From Stomorhina lunata (lineage: Eukaryota; Arthropoda; Insecta; Diptera; Rhiniidae), in assembly GCA_933228675.1 (NCBI GenBank), contig OW121741.1:41774580-41838579 (forward strand): a DNA stretch of 64,000 bases. Reading direction: 5' to 3'. Below the pieces are notes generated by a model that worked only from the letters and a program-made list of their open reading frames with translations, searched no databases and was not told where the DNA came from. This document shows positions 26,890 to 38,634 of the stretch, piece by piece (position 1 is the stretch's first letter; each line of letters opens with the position of its first letter). The position numbers were made by a program, and so were the translations under genes.

Positions 26890-27330
26890 TCATGTAATGA
26901 TTTTAGCAAAGTTGTTGCGTATGAACCGATAAATGTTTGTACCAAGTTGCTACGACCAAGTTCCGACAGGTGGCGCCACTGAAAATTACTCAAATTGAAC
27001 TTAATCGTGAACTATTAATTTGATCATGCTATGATATTTAGCAAAGTTGTTTCGCATGAGCCGACGAGGGTTTCTAAGTTGGTATGACCAATTAACAACA
27101 GGTGGCGCCACAGAAGATTACTCAAAATTAATAAAATCCTAAACTGTGCGTTTATCTTTAGAAAAGTTGTTGCGCATGAGGCGATAAAGGTTTTTAGTGT
27201 CTGCGACTAATTTTCGCCAGATGTCGCCAAATCTAAATTAATTGATTCGTAAATTGGTAATTTGATCATGCTATGATCTTTAGCAAAGTTTTTGAGCATG
27301 AGTCGATGGAGGTTTCTAATGTCATTCCCT
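26890..27330. repeat. Diverged ~120-130-bp tandem repeat, four units
   Basis: Each unit has 'gatcatgctatgat..ttagcaaagttgtt', then 'gcatgagccgat', 'ggtttctaagt' and usually a ggtggcgccac motif (near 26969 and 27101, degenerate near 27219). GTGGCGCCAC is a perfect 10-bp palindrome. Units differ at many positions, so the array is old. Confidence 0.75.
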
Positions 27331-27421
27331 AAAATTTATTTTAGTTGGTGCCGCAGTAACACGCGCCCGTTGCAGCTAGTTATGTATGTAACAAATAATC
27401 ATAAAATTGTCACTATATTCG

Positions 27422-28080
27422 AAGTTACGAGCATTATTATGAATTTCGACGTATTTAAGTAGCTTTTGTGAGAAAGCATTGTATTAGAGCTATGGTCAAC
27501 TTTTGACCAAAATGTACAAATTGTATATTAATTTTTGTCTCTATGGGCAATAATTCTCCTAAATTTTTTTAAAAACAGACAGACAGTTAAAGGCTGTGCT
27601 TATTTTAGAAGTCCATGCGCTTTAATCTTGTGCGCATATTCTCTAATTTCGTGAGCCAAGCTTTGAAAGATTTTGCTCTTCTTGGTCTTTCCATCGAAGC
27701 TTCGGATGTCCTCTTTTACGAGTTCCCTAGTTATCATTTTCGAACGAAGTTAGGAGTATTATTATGAATTTCGACGTATTTAAGTAGCTTTTGTGAGAAA
27801 GCATTGTATTAGAGCTATGGTCAACTTTTGACCAAAATGTACAAATTGTACATTCATTTTTGTCTATATAGGCAATAATTCTCCTAAATTTTTTTAAAAA
27901 CAGACAGACAGTTAAAGGCAGTGCTTATTTTAGAAGTCCATGCGCTTTAATCTTGTGCGCATATTCTCTAATTTCGTGAGACAAGCTTTGAAAGATTTTG
28001 CTCTACTTGGTCTTTCCATCGAAGCTTCAGATGTCCTCTTTTACGAGTTCCCTCGTTATCATTTTCGAACACTGTTCTTG
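27422..28080. repeat. Two-unit direct duplication (~327 bp) with LINE-like 3' tail
   Basis: The block 'gaatttcgacgtatttaag' to 'ttatcattttcgaac' occurs twice (from about 27440 and 27767) with few differences. On the minus strand each unit holds a LINE-type tail (about 27620-27730 and 27945-28060) reading like ...RSFDGKTK..K.FQSLAHEIREYAHKI.., the same tail found in family C at about 9335-9520 and 59920-60060. Confidence 0.7.
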
Positions 28081-28465
28081 CTGTATTTTCATCCATTCAC
28101 ACAATATGACCAAGCCAAGGCAACAGCAGTTCGTTCGATGTTTATTGTTGATGCAAACTGGTCCAAAGATTTTTTACAGAATCCTTCTCTCAAAAACTCC
28201 GAGAATAGCTTCATCCGAATGCAAGAGTCCATGATTCAGCACCATATAATAACACGGGTAGAATAAGCGTTTTGTAGAGCATTAGATTGGTGTTTTAAAT
28301 TTACGCACTTTATTATATATCTCAATTTCGTCAAATACACATCATCTATTTCTCTCAATATCTTTCTAAAGTTCTACGCTTAACTACTGATTGTAGAGTT
28401 GCCTTTTAGGCTGCATTTTTCTTTGAGGTTATACCAAGAATTTGTATTAAGATGGTTTTAGAACC

Positions 28466-28975
28466 CTAATACAGATTTATGGAGTTGAAAACATGTTGCC
28501 ATATCGTGCAGATTTCGTTCGCAAGGGGAATATATTCTCTGAGTATTTGAGCTGTTCGTTGCGAGAAATCGGTGGCAGTTCGATGAGATCGTAGCTTGGT
28601 GAAGTCAAACTTTCTTTGCGATTCTGTCTGTATGTTCTGCGACACACTCAGAAGTGAACTCATCATAGCTGCAACAAGGTAATGATCGGAGACCATATTG
28701 GCTCCTCGAATTGTACTCACATCCAATACTCTAGATGAGTGCCTTTCCGTCAACTAGATAGACCATATTCTATCTATTTTTTTGTAATTCGATTGGAGAC
28801 ATTCGGGTCGCTTTGTAAATATCAAGGTGACAAAACCGAGCCGCCGCAAATGAAATCAATCTCATATCATTGTCAGATGTTGCGTTGTGAAGGCTAAATT
28901 TACCAATAGTGGGCTCACAGCAGCTTTCCCGTCCAATCTTTGAGTTAAAATCACCCAGTATTAATTATAAGACAA
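28466..28975 (-). pseudogene. Non-LTR retrotransposon endonuclease fragment
   Basis: The minus strand reads ILGDFNSKIGRESCCEPTIG (about 28975-28915; GDFN is the core of the AP-type endonuclease), then SLHNATSDNDMRLISFAAAR, then RHSSRVLDVSTIRGANMVSD followed by HYLVAAMMSSLLS at the end of the domain (288-nt frame 28466-28753). In LINEs this domain nicks target DNA. Stops between the two parts and the missing reverse transcriptase show a dead remnant. Confidence 0.82.
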
Positions 28976-30060
28976 TATCTCAATAAATTCCCTGTCAGAT
29001 GCATACAAAGTGCAGTGTATCCATATGGATACAATATGATGAAAGAGTTATTTAGATCCAGCCCTACTTTACAAGACCCTACTTTTATCAAGTATGGACC
29101 GATTGATGTTTTCCTTTTGGAAAGTCAAAAAATATAAGAGATTTAAAAATGACACATTTAAACCGAAGGACATTGTATCTCAGGACTTTTGAAATGCATA
29201 TCGCACTTGATCAACAAGACGGTATTAACTCAAAATTTTTAAATTTTCTGTAGAGTCAAAACACTATATTATTTTACTACTACTTTCATATAAGGAAGAT
29301 TGGTAAAACTGTAGTTTTTTTTTTGTGAAATTATAGTGAGAATGATGTCAGATTTTTACAGTGGGTAGACACATCAATTTCTTTTAAAAAGTGAAAATTT
29401 AAAAAATTTGAGTTCATACCCTCTTGTTGACAAAGTCGAATACAACACTTTTACTTGTTGAAAATGACTCAAAAGATCTAAAATAAGTAATTATAAGACA
29501 ATATCTACTAAAATTCCCTGTCAGATGCATACAAAATGCAGTGTATCCATATGGATACAATATGGCGAAAGTGTTATTTATATTAAAAATAATTATATTG
29601 TATTAAGATCAAGTCTGACTTTACAAGACCTTACTTTTATCAAGTATGGACCGATTGGTGTTTGCCTCTTGGAAAGTCAAGAAATGTATATTTCAATGAT
29701 TTAAAAGGACACATCAATTTCTTTTAAAAAGTGAAAATTTAAAAAATTTTAGTTCATACCCTCTTGTTGACAAAGTCGAATACAACACTTTTACTTGTTG
29801 AAAATGACTCAAAAGATCTAAAATAAGTAATTAAAAGACAATATCTACTAAAATTCCTTGTCAGATGCATACAAAATGCAGTGTATCCATATGGATACAA
29901 TATGGCGAAAGTGTTATTTATATTAAAAATAATTATATTGTATTAAGATCAAGTCTGACTTTACAAGACCTTACTTTTATCAAGTATGGACCGATTGGTG
30001 TTTGCCTCTTGGAAAGTCAAGAAATATATATTTCAATGATTTAAAAGGACACATAGAAAT
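28965..30060. repeat. Three-unit repeat with 16-bp palindromes and HINE-like ends
   Basis: Units share 'aagacaatatct', 'cctgtcagatgcatacaaa', GTATCCATATGGATAC (29017, 29543 and 29883) and 'aagtatggaccgattg'. The second and third are 340 bp apart and nearly identical. Two units end 'gtcgaatacaacacttttacttgttg', close to the 3' end of family B, suggesting tandem copies of a diverged Helentron-type element. Confidence 0.7.
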
Positions 30061-30507
30061 CGAAGGACATTGTATCTCAGGACTTTTAAAAAACATATAA
30101 ATAAAATACTTATTTTAAACAAGGCTTAAGTGTTTAATAAAAACTTAAAAACCTTCAATTTATTTTAAGTCATTTGGACATTGTCTGAAAACTATTTATA
30201 TAAATGGTAAATTTTTATAATATTTTTGTTTTCTAAAAAAAAGACATAAACTATAAAGTAATAACAAGAAGATCAGAAAAGTCTGTAAAGAATAGAAGGA
30301 CCTCCTATTGTGCTAAAGAAAAATATATAAATAAGTACAATAAAAACTAGAAAAAATAAAGGCAACAACGAAAAAGGAAAACATTTAAATATCATTTAAA
30401 GCTTAACTAAGCATAACACAAACTCACACATACACATGCTTAGACAAAGGTCCTGACACATATGAAAGTAGATTAGGGTGATACTGTTAAATCTGGATTA
30501 ATATTTC
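30061..30507. other. AT-rich DNA, nothing recognised
   Basis: A-rich plus strand with no gene or repeat end seen. Confidence 0.45.
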
Positions 30508-32096
30508 TATACCCACCATCAAAAAGAATGGGGGGTATATTGAGATTGTCATTCCGTTTGTAATTTCCTTAATATTGGCTCAAAAATCAAAAACGATATA
30601 TATTCTGAATCCTTATGAAATTCTAAGACGATTGAGCGATGTCCGTCTGTCTGTTGAAATCACGATAACGCCTAAACGAAAGGAACTAGCTCACTGAAAC
30701 TTAGTAAAAACATTCTTCATCTATAAGAAAATTTTGGTATTCAAATTGGGTAAAATCGGTTACCATTTGACCATAGCTCCCGTATAACCTCGCCTAGGCT
30801 AATCGCTTATTTGCTAATAAATAACAAACTATAATAGTTATGACGATAAAAATTGGTATATAAAAGTTTTGCATAAGCCCTAGGCAGCATGTAAAATTTG
30901 ATCAAAATCGGTTCATATTTAGTCATAGCTCCCATACAAAAAACTTACGGAAACAGCCAAAATTTCACCTAAAATACACTGCCAATAAATCTAAAACTAT
31001 AACTAAATTTAGCACAAGCAGGTCTGATGTCAATGCCAACCAGTGTGCAAAATTTTGTCACAATCGGTTATCATTTGACCATAGCTCCCATATAAAAAAC
31101 TTACGGAAACACAAAAATACCAAAAGAAAAGGGGGGTTTATGTCCGTCTGTCCGTCAGATAAAAGCGCGATAGCGTCTTAGCGAAAAGAGCTAGAGGGAC
31201 AAAATTTTACAAAAGTATTTTGGATGTCTTGAAAAAGATGTGTGTTGAAAATGGACAAAATCGGTTCAAATTTAGTTAGAGCTCCCATATAACACCGCCC
31301 CGGGAAACACGTTAATGCTGATAAATTGAATACAATTGCAATAGCTATGACGATTAAATTTAAAATAGGGAAGTTTTATGCAATTTTTGATCAGTTTATC
31401 AAATTTTATAGGAATCAGTCCATATTTGACTTTAGCTTTCATATAAAAACCACTCACGGAAACCAAAAATTTTAGCAAAGGCCAGTTAAAAGCTATTAAA
31501 TTAGAAACTATGAAAGCTATGGCCACTAACATTTGCAAGAATAAGCTCTATATATATACCAGCCAGTGTGTAAAATTTTGTTACAATCGGTCAACATTTG
31601 CCTATAATTTTTATATATATAACATCCCCTTTTTTGTATCTACAATCAAAAAGATTTGGAGGTACAATCATTATATTAAGATTGCACCTATGAAATTAGA
31701 TAGGCATCAATCAATGTTCAGCCCAGACTTTATATATGATGAATGCATTAGAAATTTCTAACGAAATATATGGACATGTCGTATTACTATTAACGTGTTT
31801 AGCCTAACTACATATTAAGCACAACGAAAAGTATTTAACAACTTATTATTGTAGAACTATGTCCGGTTATGAGACTAAATATATTTTTAAATGTTGAACT
31901 ATAAAGCTACGGCAACCGAATTTAGTCCAAAGGTTTTACCAACAATACCAATTAGCTTAGCGATTTTTTCAGTTTTGGTCCAGATTTTGAATTAGCTGCA
32001 CCCTTGTAGATATATGAGATATATTTCTAAATTTATCACATCTTGATGGTGGGTATATAAGATTCGGCACAGCCGAATATAACACTCTTACTTGTT
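30508..32096 (+). mobile_element. Family B HINE, complete, plus strand
   Basis: It starts TATACCCACCATCAAAAAGA and ends TTGATGGTGGGTATA..., hairpin ATTCGGC-aca-GCCGAAT, ATAACACTCTTACTTGTT. It contains the full order of modules, a two-to-three-unit GTCT tract near 30642 and a short TA run near 31613. At about 1.59 kb without insertions, it is a good reference copy for the family here. Confidence 0.85.
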
Positions 32097-33362
32097 TTAT
32101 TATTTAATACATTTAACTGGACTTAAAACTGAAGAGGATTATAAAAATTATAGTTCAAAGTTAGGATTTAATTTTAAGTACATGCGAAAGTCACCAACAT
32201 TTCTAGGGACTTCCTAATTTACATGTATTGTTATAAACATAGAAAGAAAATAAAGGTATTCATTTTTATTTGTAAAAATTACACTTTTTTCTAGGTTTCG
32301 TTACGGTTTGTTTTGTATTTTTTGATTTTCTGCTTAAAAGGCGTAACAACCGCACAGACATACATACATACATACATATATATGTATATATTTATAAGTA
32401 TGTGTGTATATCCCGGCAAATAAAATCTTCCTGTTGTTCATGTTTATACACAAATAAATATTGCTGTTGTCCTGTAGTCCAGTGCTATTATCCTTGTCGT
32501 CTTAGTATTAGTCTTTATCATCATTGTTGGTGTTTAACAATATCTTTATCCTTTAACGTTAGTGACTTTAGTTTTTATCCTTAAATGTACACACACACAT
32601 GTACACATATGCTTGTGTTGTTAACAATCCATTGTTTGTTTGATTTTTATTGCTTGTTGTCCTTGTTGTTTTTTGTTGTAGCCTGGCACCTAGAACATAA
32701 ATATTTGGACATTGTTAAAAGGTTTTTTTCTCCAGCATTTCTTCTAAAGTCCTTATTGTTTTCTTCTATTTATTGTCAGTTTTTCCTCGATTTCGTAGTC
32801 AATTGTTTAGCAGTTCGAAGAAAATGTGGATTTAAGATTTTAAGACTTCTGGTCTTGAGTTTAATTCAATTATATAGAAAAATAGCTAAAGGAGCATATT
32901 AGTATGTGCCATCACAAAATTCATGGGAATTATTGCAATTGGATAAGAAAGAGCGAGAAATTGTGAATTTCAGTTCATTTTAAATGTTAAGTGTTGGGCA
33001 AATTGTTTTTATACGATAATATCATACTTAGGTTTGCTGGCACCGATAAGAACGAAATGCATAAATTTTAAATTAAAACTTTCTTAAATAGAATTTTAGA
33101 AATATTTCGAATAGATGCATTTTGTTCAGTTACCAGGGGGGTTACTGCGTATTTCATTTTGAAAGAAATAATTTTCGAAACAAAATGCTTTAAGCCGACA
33201 AATTCGAAGAGTTTTATTTTCGAATCGAGATACGCTGTAACCCCCCAGGTAAAGAGTCTATACTATACACCAGGTATAACCTGGTATGGAAATTGACTTA
33301 CTAATTTCCATTCAAATTAAAATCAAATCTGAAATCAATTGTTATACCCACCATAAAAAAAA
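32097..33362. other. Apparently unique DNA with short microsatellites
   Basis: It holds a (CATA)n/TA stretch near 32357-32395 and otherwise T-rich sequence. The 105-codon frame at 32585-32902 has a hydrophobic, low-complexity composition and no recognisable domain. No gene is called. Confidence 0.45.
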
Positions 33363-33571
33363 AACAAGTAAGAGTGTTATATTTGGCTGTGCCGAATCTT
33401 ATATACCCACCATCAAGTTGTGTTAAATTCAGAAACAGGGTGCAACTAATTCAAAATCTGGACCAAAACTGAAAAAATCGCTAAGCTAATTGCTATTGTT
33501 GGTAAAACCTTTGGACTAAATTCGGTTGCCGTAGCTTTATAGTTCAACATTTAAAAATATTTTAGTGGTTT
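33363..33571 (-). mobile_element. Family B HINE 3' end, truncated at a rearrangement
   Basis: It begins with the reversed 3' end (ACAAGTAAGAGTGTTATATT, hairpin) and follows family B to 'aaaatattttagtggttt', where it breaks. The mariner remnant starts about 20 bp later. The B sequence on the mariner's other side is in the opposite orientation, so the two are not halves of one element. Confidence 0.75.
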
Positions 33572-33589
33572 CAAATATTTTTTTTTAGT

Positions 33590-34627
33590 GGTCCAATTTT
33601 CAACTACTTTTTCGAGCATATGGGGCCGTATGTTGGCAATAAGGCCACGAATGTTGGCTTCCAAGTCCCCTAACGTTTCTGGTTTGTTGGCGTAGACGAG
33701 CGACTTCACATATCCAAAAAGAAAATAATCCAGTGGTGTCAAATCGCACGATCTTGGTTGCCAATTAACAGGTCCATTCCGCGAAATTATGCGCTCATCG
33801 AATGTTTCCTTCAATAAATCAATTGTGACGTGTGCTGTGTGGCATGTAGCGCCGTCTTGTTGGAACCACAACTCATCCACATTCATGCCATCCAATTGGG
33901 GAACAAAATAGTCGGTTATCATGGCTCTATACCGGTCTCCATTTATGGTAACTGACTCTCCAGCATTATTTCGGAAGAAGTATGGCCCAATGACTCCACC
34001 AGCCCATAGAGCACACCAAACAGTCAGTTTTTGTGGATGTAATGGCGTCTCAAGGGTCTCATGTGGATTCTCTTCACTCCAAATGCGGCAATTTTGCTTG
34101 TTGACGTAGCCATTCAACCAAAAATGAGCCTTATCACTGAACAAAATTTTGCGATGAAAATCAGCATCGGGATCAATCTCATTTTTGGCCCATACACCAA
34201 AGTCACGACGCATTGCATGGTCTCGCGGCTTTAATTCTTGCACAAGCTGGATCTTGTAAGGTCGCAAGCCAAGATCTTTGCGCAAAATCTTCCATAAAGT
34301 TGATGGACAAAGCTCCAATTGCTGTGCACGGTGGCGAATCGATTCATTCGGGTCCTCTTCAACACTTTGCTCTACAGCGGCAATTGTTTCTTCGGTGCGC
34401 ACTGTTCGACGTCGCTGCGGATGCGTATTATCACATAGAGTAAACGTAGTGCGAAAACGATCCATGGTTAACCGAATTAATTGCTCTGATGGACGATTAT
34501 GTCGACCATAAAATGGACGGAGCTTGCGGTAAACTTCGCGAACTGAACCATTATTTTCGAAATAAATTTGCACGATTTGCAAGCGTTGTTCTTTTGTCAA
34601 CCTGTTCATGATGAAATGGCAAACCAA
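33590..34627 (-). pseudogene. DD41D transposase, C-terminally truncated
   Basis: The frame is open from MVCHFIMNRL to ...LEKVVENWT and then runs into flanking sequence, ending at 33551 with a foreign tail (TKKKYLKPLKYF). The catalytic aspartates are kept (LFSDKAHFW, WFQQDGATCH, CDLTPLDYFLFGY), but the conserved E next to the first D is K. W to F in the last motif and PP to QP before it are further departures from copies 1 and 4. With the 3' end gone the element cannot be excised normally. Confidence 0.85.
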
Positions 34628-34731
34628 ACTAAATATTAATCACTTGACAGCTGACAAAATGGCCGCCAGTTAAAAAAGTGATGCCAACTTAAAGTTCTAT
34701 ACCTCAATAAAAAACACCCGATATAATCACT
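33590..34731 (-). mobile_element. DD41D (rosa-type) mariner, copy 2, 3' end deleted
   Basis: The 5' end is intact at the right (TCGGGTGTTTTTTATTGAGG reversed, followed by TA at 34732-34733). The left side lacks the last ~20 codons and the whole 3' inverted repeat. The lost end coincides with a junction to an inverted family B fragment, and 'agtggt' occurs on both sides of it (possible microhomology). Confidence 0.85.
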
Positions 34732-34733
34732 TA

Positions 34734-35960
34734 ATTTAGCACGAGGAGGTCTTATGTCAATGCCAGCCAGTGTGCAATTTTGTCGCAATCGGTCACTATT
34801 TGACCTAGCTCCCATATAAAAAACTTACGAAAACACAAAAATTCAAAAGAAAAGGGGATTTATGTCCATCTGTCCGTCAGATAAAATCGTCATAGCTCCT
34901 TAACTACAAGAGCAGTGTGCTAACTTTTGTCACAATCGGTCACCATTTGACCATAGCTCCCATATAAAAAACTTATGGAAACACAAAACACGTAAAGACG
35001 GTTGTTTATGTCCGTCTGTCCGTCAGATAAAATCACGATAGCGCCTTAACGAAAAGAGCTAGAGGGACAAAATTTGACAAAAGTATTTTGGATATCTTTT
35101 AAAAGATGTGTGTTAAAAATGGAAAAAATCGGTTCAAATTTAGCTTGAGCTCCCATATAACCCCGCCCCGGGAAACACATTAATGCTGATAAATTGAATA
35201 CAATTGTAATAGCTATGACGATTAAATTTAAAATAGGGAAGTTTTATGCAATTTTTGATCAGTTTATCAAATTTTATAGGAATCAGTCCATATTTGACTT
35301 TAGCTTTCATATAAAAAAACACTCACGGAAACCAAAAATTTTAGCAAAGGCCAGTTAAAGCTATTAAATTAGAAACTATGATAGCTATAGCCACTAAATT
35401 TTGCAAGAATAAGCTCTATATATATACCAGCCAGTGTATAAAATTTTGTTATAATCGGTCAACATTTGCCTATAATTCTTATATATATAACATCCCCTTT
35501 TTTATATCTACAATCAAAAAGATTTGGCGGTACATTCATTATATTAAGATTGCACCTATGAAATTAGATAGGCATCAATCAATGTTCAGCCCAGACTTTA
35601 TATATGATGAATGCATTAGGAACTCCTAACGAAATATATGAACCTGTCGTATTACTATTAACATGTTTAGCCTAACTACATATTAACGAAAAGTATTTAG
35701 CAACTTATTAATGTAAAACTATACCCGGTTATGAGACCGAATTTTGATCAAAGTAAATACTGGGGAAACCATTAAAATATTTATAAAAGCTACTGCAACC
35801 GAATTTAGTCCAACGGTTTTACCAACAGTACTAATTAGCTTAGCGATTTTTTCAGTTTTGGTTCAGATTTTGAATTAGCTGCACCCTGTTTCTGAACTTA
35901 ACACAACTTGATGGTGGGTATATAAGATTCGGCACAGCCGAATATAACACTCTTACTTGT
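34734..35960 (+). mobile_element. Family B HINE, inner copy, 5' end lost
   Basis: It begins inside the element at 'cacttaatttagcac', directly after the mariner, and runs to the normal 3' end (hairpin, ATAACACTCTTACTTGT). Intact copies read 'ttataaccactaaatttagcac' here, so the mariner used the TA of that site. After the 3' end the sequence resumes as another B copy, as at 23.6 kb. Confidence 0.78.
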
Positions 35961-36348
35961 TATATCTACAATCAAAATGATTCGGATGTATAAGCAGCAC
36001 ATTAGAATTGCACCAATGTCCAGACTTTATATAAGTTATTAGGAACTCCTCACTAAATATTAAACTAAACGAAAAGTATTTAACAGATTTTTAATGCTAA
36101 ACTATACCCGGTTATGAGATTAAATTTTGTGCAAAGTAAATACTAGGGAGACCACTTACATACTTTTAAATGTTGAACTATAAAGCTCCTGCAACCGAAT
36201 TTAGTCCAAATATTTTGCTAACAATACCAATTAGAGTAACAACTTTTTTCGAATTTGGTCCACATTTTGAAGTAGCTGCACCCTCGTAGATATATGAGAG
36301 GTATTTATAAATTTAATACAATTTGATGGTGGGTATATAAGATTCGGC
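35961..36348 (+). mobile_element. Family B HINE, 3' part of an outer copy, broken at its hairpin
   Basis: It starts at 'tatatctacaatcaaaatg' just behind the 3' end of the inner copy and follows the 'aagcagca' subfamily to 'ggtgggtatataagattcggc', then breaks inside the terminal hairpin. The same inner/outer junction is seen at 23,636. Confidence 0.72.
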
Positions 36349-37439
36349 TTATTCTTGCAAAATTTAGTGGCCATAGCTATCATAGTTTCTAATTTAATAG
36401 CTTTTAACTGGCCTTGGCAAAAATTTTTGGTTTCCGTGAGTGTTATTTATCAGCATTAATGTGTTTCCCGGGGCGGAGTTATATGGGACCTCTAACTAAA
36501 TTTGAACCGATTTTGTCCATTTTCAACACACATCCTTTTCAAGATATCCAAAATACTTTTGTTAAATTTTGTCAATCTAGATCTTTTCGTTAAGGCGCTA
36601 TCGTGCTTTTATCTGACGGACAGATGGACATAAAAAACCTTTTCTTTATGTATTTTTGTGTTTCCATAAGTTTTTATATGGGAGCTATGGTGAAATGGTG
36701 ACCGATTGTGACAAAATTTTGCACACTGGCTGACATTGACATAAGACTTCCTTGTGCTTAATTTAGTATTACTAGCTTTTGTAGTTAAGGAGCTATCATG
36801 ATTTTATCTGACGGACAGACGGACATAAATCCCCTTTTCTTTTTGAATTTTTGTAAGTTTTTTATATGGTGACCAATTGCGACAAAATTTTGCACACTGG
36901 CTGGCATTGGTATAAGACTTTCTTGTGCCAAATTTAGTGGTTATATCTGTTATACTTTTAGATTTATTGGCATTTAAGTGTATTTTAGGTGAATTTTAGG
37001 CTGTTTTCGTAAGTTTTTTGTATGGGAGCTATGGCTGAATGTTGAAATTTTACACGCTGCCTACGGCTAATGTAAAACTTCTATATACCAATTTCTATCA
37101 TCATAGCTGCTATAATTTGTCATTTATTAACAAATAAGCGATTAGCTTAGACGAGGCTATACGGGAGCTATGGTCAAATGTGAACCGATTTTGCCCAATT
37201 TCAGTACCAAAATTTTCTCAGAGATGAAGAATATTTTTACTAAGTTTCAGTGAGCTAGCTCCTTTGGTTTAGGCGTATCGTGACACAGACAGACAGACAG
37301 ACGGACATCGCTCAATCGTCTTAGAATTTCATAAGGATTCAGAATATATATCGTTTTTGGTTTTTGAGCCAATATTAAGGAAATTACAAACGCAATGACA
37401 ATCTCAATATACCCCCTATTCTTTTTGATGGTGAGTATA
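36349..37439 (-). mobile_element. Family B HINE, minus strand, 3' part missing
   Basis: It starts abruptly at 'ttcttgcaaaatttagtgg' and runs in minus orientation, with an internal deletion near 36446, to the 5' end at 37439 (gatggtgagtata reversed). It lies head to head with the plus-strand fragment that follows. Confidence 0.75.
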
Positions 37440-37630
37440 AAAATGGGGGGTATATTGATATTGTCAATCCGTTTGTAATTTTTTTAATATTAGCTCTAAA
37501 AAACTAAAAAATTTATGTACATATATTCCGAATTCTTATGGAATTCTAGAGCGATGTCCGTCTGTCTCTCTGTTGCCGGTAAGATAGGGCAAAGGAGCTG
37601 GGTCACTGAAATTTGGCAAAAATATTCTTA
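37440..37630 (+). mobile_element. Family B HINE 5' fragment
   Basis: It carries the start of B ('atggggggtatattgatattg', a gtccgtctgtctctctg tract near 37556), then stops resembling the family near 37630, where a mariner-like remnant begins. Confidence 0.7.
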
Positions 37631-37737
37631 ACTAAAGGTATATCGATTTTGCGATTTCAAAGTGAATGTAAATAATACACATATAAAATATTTTGTTCAT
37701 GATGTTTCTTGTTTACTATAAAGTTTGAACGTTGACA

Positions 37738-37885
37738 TTATGTGTGAAATACGACATCATTTAAATGACCACCACGCGAAATGTTGCAAGCATTGATTCT
37801 TTTGATGTAATTTTCGACCACTTTTTGACACATTTTGGGCGGTATTTCAGTCATAACTCGACGATCTTTCGCGTTGCCCGACAAA
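37738..37885 (-). pseudogene. C-terminal remnant of another mariner-like transposase
   Basis: The minus strand reads EIPPKMCQKVVENYIKRINA, then CNISRGGHLNDVVFHT and a stop. This is the C-terminal pattern of many mariner-type transposases (a helix '..M...VV.N...R...C', then 'GGHL.D.IF'). It differs clearly from the DD41D copies here (HMLEKVVENWTCRIGFIRA), so a second lineage is represented. The catalytic domain is not recognisable. Confidence 0.6.
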
Positions 37886-38632
37886 AAAGGTCTTATGGTG
37901 CCAAAACATAAACTTGAGTTTTGTCCAAAAATTGCTGATTTTTCGACCACAGTTGGTTGTATCCAAAATTAATCCATATATAATTTATACACATTCCTAA
38001 AGCCTAATCTTTTAGAAAATGTCAAAAAAAACTCTTTTGAATTGAAAAGAATTTTTTTTTTTTGGATCGGATTATACTCGCGAAAGTTATACACACCGAA
38101 GTGTTTTACATGCCCGAGGTAGGCAACTTTGCTCCACTGTACTACAGATAAATGCGTCCCTAAACGTTATTCTAAAAGCTTAGCTCCTCTTCTACTGATG
38201 TCCTAAATATTGTCAAAATCCGTTCAGTTTGGAAACTGCAGAGGTAATACAAAAAAGTGATTTGCATCACTGTGCAATGGTAAGACAATCTTATGGTTAT
38301 AGTCAATTACTTATCTTCATTTGGAAATATATTGGCAATTTCATTATTATTAAGGCATACAAATACAACTTTGAAAACTTTCAGATATCCTTAACTTTTT
38401 ACTTATAGTCGAGTCTTTAGATAAATTTAGTCTTTAAACCCACAAATAACAATTCATTAGAAAATTTTGGTTTCGCCAATTTCTTAATTTGTAGTACGTG
38501 ATTAAACTTTTATATATAGTTTACTTATTTTCCGCAAAATACAATGCCGGATAATCGTTAACAGATATAACTGAAAACTTCTATAGAAGTAACCTCAAAC
38601 TCTCAAAATTAAGCTAACAGAAACAACTTATG
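37886..38632. other. AT-rich DNA, nothing recognised
   Basis: The stretch lies between the mariner-like remnant and mariner copy 3. It carries no clear repeat end or gene. Confidence 0.45.
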
Positions 38633-38634
38633 TA

